Part shown: one piece after another, positions 41,754 through 51,716 of the stretch | Numbering within the stretch: position 1 is the stretch's first letter | Layout of the letters: each line of letters opens with the position of its first letter | NCBI RefSeq assembly: GCF_005938675.2 | Contig: NZ_VCCH02000027.1 | Location: forward strand, 27,047-91,046 | Reading direction: 5' to 3' | Length of the DNA: 64,000 bases | Source of the DNA: Mycobacterium sp. KBS0706 | Lineage (GTDB): Bacteria > Pseudomonadota > Alphaproteobacteria > DSM-16000 > Inquilinaceae | The notes under the pieces: generated by a model | The model's input: the letters and a program-made list of their open reading frames with translations, nothing else | Databases searched by the model: none | Told to the model about the DNA's origin: nothing | Program-made: the position numbers and the translations under genes

Positions 41754-42589
41754 TGGACAAGGCTGCAGGATCCCTCAACGCAACGAAGCTGCCGCTGCGC
41801 TTCTTCCTCTGGCTGTTCGCGATCATGACGATCTTTCCGTTCGCGATGCTGCTGCTCACCTCGATCAAGAGTCAGCCCGACCTGCTGCGCGGCGCCTTCG
41901 TCCTGCCGGAATATCCCCATTTCGAGAACTATCTGCGTGCCTGGGTCGACGGGCATTTCAACATCTACTTCTGGAACTCGATCATCGTCGTGATCCCGGT
42001 CGTCGCCATCAGCATCGTTCTCGGCACGATCAGCGGCTTCGGCTTCGCCTTCCTGAGCTTTCCGTTCCGGCGCGCGCTGTTCGTCATCCTCACCATCGGC
42101 ATGATGGTGCCGACCGAGGCGTTCATCATCCCGCTCTACTACGAGATGCGCTATCTCGGGCTGGTCAATACCTATGCGGCGGTGATCGTGCCGCAGATCG
42201 CGATGTCGATGCCGTTCGCCACCCTGTTCATCGCCAGCGCGATGCAGCAGGTGCCCCTGGAGATCCTGGAGGCGGCGGTCCTCGACGGCGCATCCCGCCC
42301 CCGCATCCTGATGAAGGTGATCATTCCGATAATCATGCCAGCAATCTCGACGCTGGCGCTGTTTCTGTTCATCTGGACGTGGAACGAGTTCCTCATCCCG
42401 CTGATCCTGGTCAACGACGACGCCTATCGCACGCTGCCGCTCGGCATGCTGTTCTTCCAGGGCCGCTACACGGTCAACACCCCGGTGCTGACGGCAGGCG
42501 CCGTGATCGTCATCTCGCCGCTCGTCGTGAGCTATCTGGTCTTCCAGCGCAAGTTCATCGAGGGCCTGACGGCGGGTGCAACGAAATGA
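41750..42589 (+). CDS. ABC sugar transporter permease (MalG/LacG-like)
   Basis: 279 residues, starting in the stop region of the first permease (ATGATG; GGAAGAG upstream). Six helices, and the EAA loop LEAAVLDGASRPRILMKVIIPIIMPAI. The end FQRKFIEGLTAGATK is the normal C-terminus of this family, so the permease itself is complete. No ATPase gene follows: 40 bases later lies the end of a minus-strand gene remnant. Confidence 0.93.
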   Translation: MMDKAAGSLNATKLPLRFFLWLFAIMTIFPFAMLLLTSIKSQPDLLRGAFVLPEYPHFENYLRAWVDGHFNIYFWNSIIVVIPVVAISIVLGTISGFGFAFLSFPFRRALFVILTIGMMVPTEAFIIPLYYEMRYLGLVNTYAAVIVPQIAMSMPFATLFIASAMQQVPLEILEAAVLDGASRPRILMKVIIPIIMPAISTLALFLFIWTWNEFLIPLILVNDDAYRTLPLGMLFFQGRYTVNTPVLTAGAVIVISPLVVSYLVFQRKFIEGLTAGATK

Positions 42590-42629
42590 CGCCCGCACCT
42601 CCTGATCGGGACGCGCCTGGGCCGCTGAT

Positions 42630-43150
42630 TCATGGTCGGAGGCTCTGAAACATCGGGCCGACGCGTTTCAGCCGCGCCAGCTGCGACCGCGTCGCGGCGA
42701 TCTCGGCCCGCTGCGCCCTGATGTCGCCGAGGCGGGTGGCGAGGCTGTCGATCGACTCGTTGAGCGCCTTCCAGTCGCCTGCCCTCAGCTCGCGCTCGCG
42801 GATCGCCTTGCGCGCATCCTCGAAGCGATCGAGCGCCTGGTAGAAGCGGCGATCCTTCGACGCGCGGGGGGCGAAGATGGTGTTCGCCTCGTCCTCCAGG
42901 CTCCGCCGCAGATCGCTCAGCCTGCGCAGGCCGGAGGCCGCGGCGAACAGGCTGGCGCCGGCCTCGCCGTCGCTGCGCAGCATGTCCTCGGCGCTTCGGC
43001 GCAGGGTCTCGGCGTTGAGCCCGAAGGCGCGGCTGAACACGTCGCGCGTCAGGCTGCCGAGATAGGGCAGCAGGGCGTCGTCGGCGATCGGGCTGTCATC
43101 GCGCCCGAGCAGCGTGTTCTTGTTGCCCTCGTCCACCTTAGGGCCTAGCA
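42630..43150 (-). pseudogene. Remnant of a YhaN-like AAA/SbcC-type ATPase
   Basis: About 170 codons read on the minus strand with the stop at 42630-42632. They resemble residues roughly 85-260 of alphaproteobacterial YhaN-like ATPases (GNKNTLLGRDDS, LGSLTRDVFSRAFGLNAETLR, GEAGASLFAAASGLRRLSDLR, APRASKDRRFYQALDRFEDARKAIRERELRAGDWKALN). The N-terminal Walker A part and the long coiled coil plus Walker B end (about 900 residues) are missing. It therefore cannot make a working ATPase. The frame continues open to 43304 but reads as unrelated sequence. It marks a deletion or rearrangement between the sugar importer and argG. Confidence 0.75.
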
Positions 43151-43180
43151 CGGAAGCGCGAAACACCAGCCAGCCCTTAA

Positions 43181-44593
<1,413 letters not shown>

Positions 44594-44623
44594 CGGATCC
44601 CTCGGCGTCACGATCGGACACAG

Positions 44624-44654
44624 AGCCCCGCCCCGCAAAGGCGGGGCTTTTGTT
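44624..44654 (+). terminator. Rho-independent terminator of argG
   Basis: AGCCCCGCC (44624-44632) pairs with GGCGGGGCT (44640-44648), 7-base loop, then TTTTGTTT. It is 31 bases past the argG stop and separates argG from the Wadjet operon. Confidence 0.92.
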
Positions 44655-44800
44655 TCTCCCGGCGATGGATCTTGGTATCCTCCGCTCCGCTCGAGGAGCG
44701 ACCACAGATCGCCGGAGGTCCAGCCGGCGGTTTGCGGTGCATTAAGCAGCTTTGCCTACTTCAATCGGCGTTGACGCAATTGTGTTTGAATGTGAGTAAT

Positions 44801-46252
44801 ATGTTAAATTTGTTTGATCGACTACCGGATAAGATATTTCGGCCGTTGGCGGCGTCCAATCGCCGATTTTACGCGGCGCTTCTGCTGCATCTCTATGATC
44901 GCACCTTTGGCTCAGTCGGAGATACTCCACGTCGAGTGGATGTTATTGCAGAGATTGGCGACTTCATCGAGCTCTATAGCGTGACGAATGGTCCGCTGGA
45001 GGAAGATGCCGAGATCACGGCCGAGCAGCGGCGCGCCGCCTCGCGCGAGGCCAAGGGACAGGACCTGCGTCGGTACTTCGCCTTTGCGTATCTGGTCGAC
45101 TCCGGCTGGCTGGTCGAGATGCGCGACCGGTTTCGCAAGCTGGTCGATCTCGCTCCGGAAGGCCGGCTTCTGCTGCGGGAATTCCAGAAGATCGTGTCCG
45201 GCGACACGCGCTCCTATGGCGGAGCCGTCCTCAACGTCCTGGGCAGCCTGGAGACGGCCGCCGCCAATCCCGACGACCGCTCCGAAGGCATTCGCAACGC
45301 CTGGCAGTTCTCCCTTGATTTCTCCCACCACCTGCGGACGCTCGCGGCCCAGATGCGGCGCGTCGAGGAGCATGTGCTGTCGCAGGAAGGCCTGCGCAGC
45401 CTGTTCCGGGCTTTCTTCGAGGACTTCGTCTCGAAATACCTGATCGAGGACTACAAGACCCTCTACACCAAGAACAACCCGTTCCGCTTCCGCTACGACA
45501 TCCTCGAGCGGGTTCGCCTGATCGAAGGCGATCCGCTGCTGCTCACCCGGCTGGCGCGGGCCTATGTCCGGGAGGGGCGGGGTGCCGTCGACGCCGTCGC
45601 CGAGCAGGCGATCCTGCATGAGCTGCAGGAGGTCTACCGTGTCTTCGACGGCATCGACCGGCAGCTCGACGTCATCACCGAAACGCAGCTCCGGATCGAG
45701 CGCAAGATCCAGACGGTCGTCCGTTATATGGATCGGCATGATGGGGGCGCGATCGAGCGGGCCACCCAGGCGCTGCAGAAGCTCGGCGGCGCCGGCATCG
45801 ATCCGGCGGGCGAGATCCCGATCGATCCATATCTCTTCATCCTCGACCCATTGCTGGGCGGCGACATCCTCTATACCCAGCGGGCCCCGAAACGGGCGAT
45901 CGGCCGTTCCCGCCTTCGCGAGGTGCCGATCGACCCGGCCCTGCAGGCCTTCCATCGAGCCAAGCTCGACTACGCCAAGCGGGTGGCGGTCTCACCCAAG
46001 CGGATCCAAGATTTCCTGGTCCGGGTCCTGGAGGGGCGCACGGCCATCCGCGGCAGCGAGATCCCGGTGGAGGGAGTCGACGATTTCGTGGTGTTCCAGC
46101 GGCTGCGTGACGTCCCGTTCATGTTCGATGGGCTCCTGGCCCGCGAGTTCCAGGTGACACTGCTGGAGCGGCGCGCCGCCAATGAATGGCTGGATTTTCC
46201 CGATTTCGAGATCAGGCGTCTTGACCGCAGGGAAGCACAGCATGCTGGGTGA
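44801..46252 (+). CDS. jetA: Wadjet anti-plasmid system subunit JetA
   Basis: 483 residues from the ATG at 44801. That start gives the usual JetA beginning (LNLFDRLPDKIFRPLAASNRRFYAALL); the frame upstream to 44672 is not protein-like. JetA is the MksF/MukF-like kleisin of this SMC complex: it bridges the JetC ATPase heads and carries winged-helix ends. Seen here: a helical body, RRVEEHVLSQEGLRSLFRAFFEDFVSKYLIEDYKTLYTKNNPFRFRYDI, and a C-terminal winged-helix-like end. The leader and first ~40 codons are clearly richer in A/T than flanking genes, a sign of transfer. A TTGACG at 44771 may be its -35 element. It overlaps jetB by 11 bases. I could not assign the Wadjet subtype. Confidence 0.88.
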   Translation: MLNLFDRLPDKIFRPLAASNRRFYAALLLHLYDRTFGSVGDTPRRVDVIAEIGDFIELYSVTNGPLEEDAEITAEQRRAASREAKGQDLRRYFAFAYLVDSGWLVEMRDRFRKLVDLAPEGRLLLREFQKIVSGDTRSYGGAVLNVLGSLETAAANPDDRSEGIRNAWQFSLDFSHHLRTLAAQMRRVEEHVLSQEGLRSLFRAFFEDFVSKYLIEDYKTLYTKNNPFRFRYDILERVRLIEGDPLLLTRLARAYVREGRGAVDAVAEQAILHELQEVYRVFDGIDRQLDVITETQLRIERKIQTVVRYMDRHDGGAIERATQALQKLGGAGIDPAGEIPIDPYLFILDPLLGGDILYTQRAPKRAIGRSRLREVPIDPALQAFHRAKLDYAKRVAVSPKRIQDFLVRVLEGRTAIRGSEIPVEGVDDFVVFQRLRDVPFMFDGLLAREFQVTLLERRAANEWLDFPDFEIRRLDRREAQHAG

Positions 46253-46976
46253 ACTGAAGGAACTACGCGATCTCGTCGATCTGCAGGACGACCATCGCCC
46301 AGGGCGAGGCATGCCGGAGCCACCGACTGAAGAAGAAGTGACGCGCTGCATCCAGGTTCTGATGTCGCGGCAATGCATCTATCCGCATCAGCATCACCTT
46401 GCCAGGTCCTACAACATCATGGCCACGGTCGAGTACCAGGGCTTCTTCCGGAAATATTTTTCTGCCATGGGGCTCGATTTCCATTTCGACACCCGGTCTC
46501 GCATGGTTGCCTTGCGGTTTCCCGCGGTGGAGAGGCGCCGGTACGACTGGCAGGCGAGCCGACTGAAGCGGGACGAGACCCTGGTTTTGCTCGCCCTCAA
46601 GCTCGCCTATGAGGAGGGCTTCCGAGCCAACATCATGGGGGCTCGGGGCGACGTGGAGATTACGACCAACGACCTGGTCGACAAGCTCGAGATGCTCGCC
46701 CGCGTGACGATCGAGGAAACTCGCCTGAACGAGATTCTCGGTCTGCTCAAGCGCAAGGGTGTGCTCGAACTGGGAGAGCGCGATCCGGTGGAGCGTGTCC
46801 GCCCCCTGACCATCCTGTCGGGCATCGAGGTCGCGGTGCCGGAATCATACGTCCAGCAGATCAGCGATTGGGTTGATCAGCTGCCGGCGGCCGCGCCCGA
46901 TTCCGTCGAGCCCGGCGACGGCAGTGAAGGTGGCGACGACGAGAGCGATCCTGTGAACCCCGGGGCGGTCGACTAA
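46242..46976 (+). CDS. jetB: Wadjet subunit JetB (MukE-like, DUF4194)
   Basis: 244 residues from the ATG at 46242, with AGGGAAG upstream, overlapping jetA. It fits the DUF4194/JetB family: CIQVLMSRQCIYPHQ near the start, FFRKYFSAMGLDFHFD, ALKLAYEEGFRANIMGARGDVEITTNDLVDKLEML (winged-helix) and ETRLNEILGLLKRKGVLEL. The C-terminal ~30 residues are acidic and probably disordered. JetB is the KITE subunit that binds JetA in the loop-extruding complex. Its stop overlaps jetC by one base (TAATG). Confidence 0.88.
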   Translation: MLGELKELRDLVDLQDDHRPGRGMPEPPTEEEVTRCIQVLMSRQCIYPHQHHLARSYNIMATVEYQGFFRKYFSAMGLDFHFDTRSRMVALRFPAVERRRYDWQASRLKRDETLVLLALKLAYEEGFRANIMGARGDVEITTNDLVDKLEMLARVTIEETRLNEILGLLKRKGVLELGERDPVERVRPLTILSGIEVAVPESYVQQISDWVDQLPAAAPDSVEPGDGSEGGDDESDPVNPGAVD

Positions 46977-49900
46977 TGTATCAACTCACGCGCATCAGCC
47001 TGATCAACTGGTATCTGGTCTCGGCGCGGGATGTCGAGATCCGCGACGCCACGGCGTTCATCGGCCCCACCGGCGCAGGCAAGACCTCGATCCTGGACGC
47101 CATCCAGACGGTGATCTGCGGCGGCAGCCATCGCCATGTGCATCCGAACGCCTCGGCGAGCGGCAAGTCCGACCGCAAGATCATCGACTATTGCCTCGGC
47201 TATCTGGTCCCCAAGGCGGATGGCGGCGAGCCGCTGCGAACCGACTGCGAGTCGATCCTGGCGCTGACCTTCGGCGAGGAGCGGTTCGACGGCACGCGTC
47301 ACGACATCGCCGTCGGGCTGGCCATGACCGCGCGCCAGGAGGATTCGCGCGAAGTCATCCTCACCCGCTTCATCGCGCCGGGGCACGCCTTCTCGGTCGA
47401 GCGCTGGAAGGATGTCGATGAGGAGGGGAGCTATATCCGTCGCTGGGAGGAGATCGAGCGGGAGCTCAAGCGAATCTGCCCTGAGATGCGCCCCTATCGC
47501 CACGGCGCGGAGCGCTTCGTCGCCGATATGCTGGCCGTGATGCGCCCTCGCGGCAAGCAGCCCGATGCCCGGCATGTGCTGCAGGCCTTCTCCAACGCGG
47601 TCACCTTCAAGCCGATCTTCGATCCGACGCAGTTCTGCCGCGCCTATATCCTCGAGCCGGACCCGCTGGAGGTCGAACGAGTCCGGGAGTCGATCGCCCG
47701 CTGGCGCGAGATGGTGGCGACGATCCAGACGATCGAGGAGAAGCTGAAGCGGCTCAGATCGGTGCGGCAGCGCTACGCCCAATGGGGCGAGGCCTTGATC
47801 GGCCGGGCCTCCGATCTGTGGGGGCGCGGTTGCGCCCGGGTCGAGATCGACCGCCTCGGCCTGCGCAAGGCCGGCCGTGCCCTGGAGGCCGTGAGGAGCC
47901 GTCGGAACAACGAGGAGGCGCTGCAGAAGGCTCAGGGCCGCGCCCTCGAAGAGGCCGAGCAGGAGCTGAAGCAGAAGCAGGCGACGCTTGCTGCGGCCGG
48001 GCTTCAGGACAGGCTCGGCCGGATCGGTCTCGAGCGGGAGCTGGCACTGAAGGATCTGAAGCCGCTCGAGACCCAGGCGGCCTCAGTGCGGGAGGTCCTG
48101 CAGCTCGCGGCCAATCTGCGTGAAGCCCGGCCCTTCATCTCCGGGTCTGCGTGGTCGATCGTACAGGCGGCGAGCGAGGCCCTGGCCCGGCTGCAGTGGA
48201 CGCCGGGGCTGGACTGGCTGCCGCGACACGGCCGCGACGTCGCCGCGTGCCTCGCCAGAGTCGTCACGCTGGCGGCGCTGCCCGAGACGTTGGATCCCCA
48301 GATCGCGCATCAGCTCACCGAGCTCGGACGCCTCCGGGGCGAGCGCGACGCCGCACGGGATAACCTGGCCCGCTTGGCCTCCGGGGCCACGCCCCTGTCC
48401 CGGCACACACAGGCTTTCCGCCGGCTGCTCGGCGAGGCGGGGATCGAGGCGACGCCGCTCTGCGACGTGGTCGAAATCACCGACGAATCCTGGCAATTCG
48501 CCGTCGAGGCGCTGCTGGGGAACGGCCGCGAGGCCCTGATCGTCGATCCGGTGCGGGTCGGCGAGGCGAACGAGCTGCTGTACCGCAACCGCAATCAGGC
48601 CGGACTGCACAATTGCCGGCTGGTGAAGACCACGCGCACGCACACCGTGCGCACCCAGGTAGATCGCGATAGCCTGGCCGCCGTCGTCCGAAGCGACGAT
48701 CCGCATGCGCTCGCCTATGTCGCGACCCATCTCGGCGGTTTCCGGATGGTGGACGGTGAGGCCGAGCTGGAGCGTGCCGACCGGGCGGTGATGCGCAACG
48801 GCAAGACCACCTCCGGCCTGGCTTATTCCGTCCAGCGTGACCTCGCGCTGATCATCGGCCGCCGGGCGCGGGAGGAGACGGCCGAGGCGCTGCGGCGCAT
48901 CGTCGACGACCTCGCCGGGCAGATCGCCGATCTCACGCGGGACCTCAAGCTGCTGGAAGGGGCTCGGCGAGTCGCCGACCGGTTGGCGACCTTCCAGGTC
49001 GACGTCGAGGAGATCGCCCTTCGGCACGACGAGATCCGGCGGACGCTCGAGGAGCTGGACCGGCGCCAGCAGAGCGTGTTGTCCGAGGAAGAGGCCAGGC
49101 TGGTCGCCGAGATCGAAGGCCTCAAGACTGAGATCTCGGAGTACAAGGCTGAGCTGCGGCAGATCGACGAGGCCCTGAAGTCCGCCATCCAGGAGGTCGG
49201 CCGGGCCGAGAGCGAGCACGGCTCGGCCCGCCGGGCGCTTAAGGCCTCCGTCACGGTCAAGCGGCAGGCCGCGGCGAACTTTGCGGATTCCGAGCTCGAG
49301 GGCGTTCTCGAGTGGGCCGACGCTGAGACCCGCAGCGGCGTCCTTGGCGCGGTCAACCCTTGTCTGGCGCAACGCTTGCAGCTCGCCGACGACGGCCGGA
49401 AGGCGATCGCTGTGTTCGAGGAGCAGTACCGGATCCATGATGCGGCGCTGCACAACATCGACACCCGGGTTGCTCGGCTGGCCAACTCGGCCCGAACCGG
49501 TTTCGATGACTACCTCAGGGACTACGGCATCGAGCGGCCGATCACCGACCAGCAGCCGTTCACGGCCGACTACGCCTGGGTGGTACGCTATCAGATCCGG
49601 CTCGAGCAGAATGAGCTCAGGGCGTATCGCGAGCAGGCGGAGCGCGCCGAGAAGGAGATGTACTTCACCTTGAAGGAAGACCTTCTCGCCAAGCTGAACT
49701 CGAAGTTCCAGAAGCTCGACATCCAACTGCGGACGCTCAATCAGCAGCTGAAGCGCCACCGCTTCACCGGCCAGTTCTATAAGTTCCGGAAGAAGCCGGA
49801 TCCGGCCTATGACCGGATACGGCGCTTGGCGATCGAGGTCGGTAGCAATCCGGAGCAGGCCCAGGCGATCGTCGAGGGACGCGCGGGCGACCTGGCGTTG

Positions 49901-50500
49901 CAGGCGGCGATGAGCGAGCTGAACGAGTATCTGGAGCACACCGGCGGCAGCGGCCTGGAGGACTACCGGAACTACTTCACCTACGACTTGGTGATGTTCC
50001 CGCCCGAGGCGCAGGACGACGATTCTCCGGAGATCCAGGACGAGGACTTCAAGCGGAAAGGGCTGATCTCGCTCAGCGCCCGCGCCACCGTGGCGTCGGG
50101 CGGGGAGGGGGAGGCCCCGTTCTATGTCGCCATCGCCGCATCCCTGACGCTCGCCTATTACCCCGGCGGCCACCCGGGGGCGACACCCAGCGGGATGGGG
50201 CTGGTGCTGTTCGACGAAGCGTTCAAGAAGCTCGACATCCCGAACACCCAGTCCCTGATCCGCTTTTTCAAGGATCTCGGCCTCCAGATCGTTCTCGCTG
50301 CACCCGAGGACAAGCGGCCGACCTTCACTGAAGTGCTGGATTGCATCGTGGCCGTGAACAAGGACCCGGTCCATCAGGTCGTGCATCTCGATTCGGAGTT
50401 CCCGACCCCCTATGCGCGGGAGCAGATGGGTGCCATCAATCCCGAGCACGTCGGGATCGAGGGTTATCGCCGCCGGCTGACCGAGGGGGTGGATGCCTAG
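46976..50500 (+). CDS. jetC: Wadjet subunit JetC (SMC/MukB-like ATPase)
   Basis: 1174 residues. Walker A GPTGAGKT lies at 30-37. Long coiled coils run from ~240 to ~440 and ~640 to ~960, broken by a hinge-like globular region at ~480-560 (TPLCDVVEITDESWQFAVEALLGNGREALIVDP). The ABC signature region SARATVASGGEGEAPFY is near residue 1040 and Walker B MGLVLFDEAFKKLD near 1076. The length and SGGEGE signature match JetC. JetC is the motor: with JetA and JetB it extrudes DNA loops on small circular DNA until JetD cuts it. The coiled coils are shorter than MukB (1486), as usual for Jet. Confidence 0.92.
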   Translation: MYQLTRISLINWYLVSARDVEIRDATAFIGPTGAGKTSILDAIQTVICGGSHRHVHPNASASGKSDRKIIDYCLGYLVPKADGGEPLRTDCESILALTFGEERFDGTRHDIAVGLAMTARQEDSREVILTRFIAPGHAFSVERWKDVDEEGSYIRRWEEIERELKRICPEMRPYRHGAERFVADMLAVMRPRGKQPDARHVLQAFSNAVTFKPIFDPTQFCRAYILEPDPLEVERVRESIARWREMVATIQTIEEKLKRLRSVRQRYAQWGEALIGRASDLWGRGCARVEIDRLGLRKAGRALEAVRSRRNNEEALQKAQGRALEEAEQELKQKQATLAAAGLQDRLGRIGLERELALKDLKPLETQAASVREVLQLAANLREARPFISGSAWSIVQAASEALARLQWTPGLDWLPRHGRDVAACLARVVTLAALPETLDPQIAHQLTELGRLRGERDAARDNLARLASGATPLSRHTQAFRRLLGEAGIEATPLCDVVEITDESWQFAVEALLGNGREALIVDPVRVGEANELLYRNRNQAGLHNCRLVKTTRTHTVRTQVDRDSLAAVVRSDDPHALAYVATHLGGFRMVDGEAELERADRAVMRNGKTTSGLAYSVQRDLALIIGRRAREETAEALRRIVDDLAGQIADLTRDLKLLEGARRVADRLATFQVDVEEIALRHDEIRRTLEELDRRQQSVLSEEEARLVAEIEGLKTEISEYKAELRQIDEALKSAIQEVGRAESEHGSARRALKASVTVKRQAAANFADSELEGVLEWADAETRSGVLGAVNPCLAQRLQLADDGRKAIAVFEEQYRIHDAALHNIDTRVARLANSARTGFDDYLRDYGIERPITDQQPFTADYAWVVRYQIRLEQNELRAYREQAERAEKEMYFTLKEDLLAKLNSKFQKLDIQLRTLNQQLKRHRFTGQFYKFRKKPDPAYDRIRRLAIEVGSNPEQAQAIVEGRAGDLALQAAMSELNEYLEHTGGSGLEDYRNYFTYDLVMFPPEAQDDDSPEIQDEDFKRKGLISLSARATVASGGEGEAPFYVAIAASLTLAYYPGGHPGATPSGMGLVLFDEAFKKLDIPNTQSLIRFFKDLGLQIVLAAPEDKRPTFTEVLDCIVAVNKDPVHQVVHLDSEFPTPYAREQMGAINPEHVGIEGYRRRLTEGVDA

Positions 50501-51674
50501 GGAGGGGCTCGCTTTCGCCAACCGTCTGCTGCATCGCCTGCTCGACCGGGTCGAGCTTCGGCCGGAACGCAAGCAGCGCGTCATCGAGCGTCTGCCCGCC
50601 CGATCCTGGCTGTCGGAGGACCGAGAGGATCTGCACGCGCGCCTTGCGGCGGCCGAGGCGGAGGGCGGCATCAGCCTCGAATGGGGTAAGGGGGCGAACC
50701 GGCACAATATAGACGCCGCGGTTCTGAAAGACCCGGACCGCCTCTATCGATTCCTCGGCCGCATTCCGCTGGCGGTTCGCGCGGAGGCAGCGGCCGCCGC
50801 GCTCCGGGACCGGCTCGCGGGTCAGCCGCAGCAGCTGGCTGCGGTGCTCGACGAGCTCGTCGCAGGCTGGCGGGTGGGCCGGACCCTCGTCCGTGACCTG
50901 GTCCCCGATGATCCGGATGCCGTGGTCAAGGTGTTCGCGGCGGCGGCCGCATTGCTCCAGCGGTCCATGGACGGGTTGGATCTTCGGACGTTCTCGCGCC
51001 GGACGACGGGGGACAGCAAGTTCCTGGAGCGGAACAAGGCGAAGATCATCGATGTGCTGCGGCAGGCCGAGGCCTTTCCCGACGATCTTGATGCCGACGA
51101 GGTTCTGGCCGTCCACGGCATCCTCAAGCATCCGCAGCCCTGCCTGCTGGCGGGAGCCGTGACGTATCGGGGCGCGCCGCTGCCGGCGGATCCGTTCCTC
51201 GGAATCGCGCCGGAGATGATCGACGGCATCGGCGTCGCCGCCCGGCCGCGCTGGATCCTGACGATCGAGAACCTGGCGAGCTTCAATCGGCAGGTCCGCG
51301 AGGCGGCCGATGGTGGGGTGGTCGTCTATACCGGCGGGTTCCCGAGCGATGCGGCCCTGTGGCTCATCCTGAAGATCGCCGGGGCGGCCGATGGTCCGAT
51401 CTTCCACTGGGGCGATATCGACGGGGGTGGCATCAAGATCGCATACCGCCTGGAAACCGCCCTGGCACGGGTCGGCCGGCGATTGGCCCTGCATCTCATG
51501 AGCCCTGAGATCGCCCGCACCTGCGGCGTGAAATGCGAGCCGGCGGCTCCGTTTAGGCACGTTCCAGCCGACAGCATAGTCACGTCGCTCGCGGAGTTTC
51601 TCGCTGGCCCGGATGCTCACCAGCTTGAGCAGGAGGAGCTGGATCCGGTGAGTCCTTTGCCGATCGACAGCTGA
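50493..51674 (+). CDS. jetD: Wadjet subunit JetD (TOPRIM-type nuclease)
   Basis: 393 residues, overlapping jetC by 8 bases. The N-terminal ~200 residues are an arm/winged-helix domain (DUF3322-like). The C-terminal TOPRIM-like domain (DUF2220) has the catalytic Glu259 in WILTIENLASF and Asp308/Asp310 in FHWGDIDGGGIKIA, the two metal-binding elements of topoisomerase VI/Spo11-like nucleases. JetD makes the double-strand break in circular plasmid DNA once JetABC has extruded it. All key residues are present, so the system should be active. End of the operon; no terminator was recognised before the convergent glgB. Confidence 0.92.
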   Translation: MPREGLAFANRLLHRLLDRVELRPERKQRVIERLPARSWLSEDREDLHARLAAAEAEGGISLEWGKGANRHNIDAAVLKDPDRLYRFLGRIPLAVRAEAAAAALRDRLAGQPQQLAAVLDELVAGWRVGRTLVRDLVPDDPDAVVKVFAAAAALLQRSMDGLDLRTFSRRTTGDSKFLERNKAKIIDVLRQAEAFPDDLDADEVLAVHGILKHPQPCLLAGAVTYRGAPLPADPFLGIAPEMIDGIGVAARPRWILTIENLASFNRQVREAADGGVVVYTGGFPSDAALWLILKIAGAADGPIFHWGDIDGGGIKIAYRLETALARVGRRLALHLMSPEIARTCGVKCEPAAPFRHVPADSIVTSLAEFLAGPDAHQLEQEELDPVSPLPIDS

Positions 51675-51716
51675 GGGGGCGCCTCGGACGATCGCTCATC
51701 CATCAGGCTCCGGCGC

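Noticed and set aside
42630..43150. The YhaN-like fragment as a fifth, accessory Wadjet gene.
   Set aside because: It lacks Walker A and B, is on the opposite strand, and is separated from jetA by argG and a strong terminator. A decayed unrelated gene explains it better.
48083..50707. An 874-codon open frame antisense to jetC.
   Set aside because: It is a shadow of the JetC frame, which has Walker A/B and signature motifs; the antisense product is Leu/Arg/Gly-rich with no family features.
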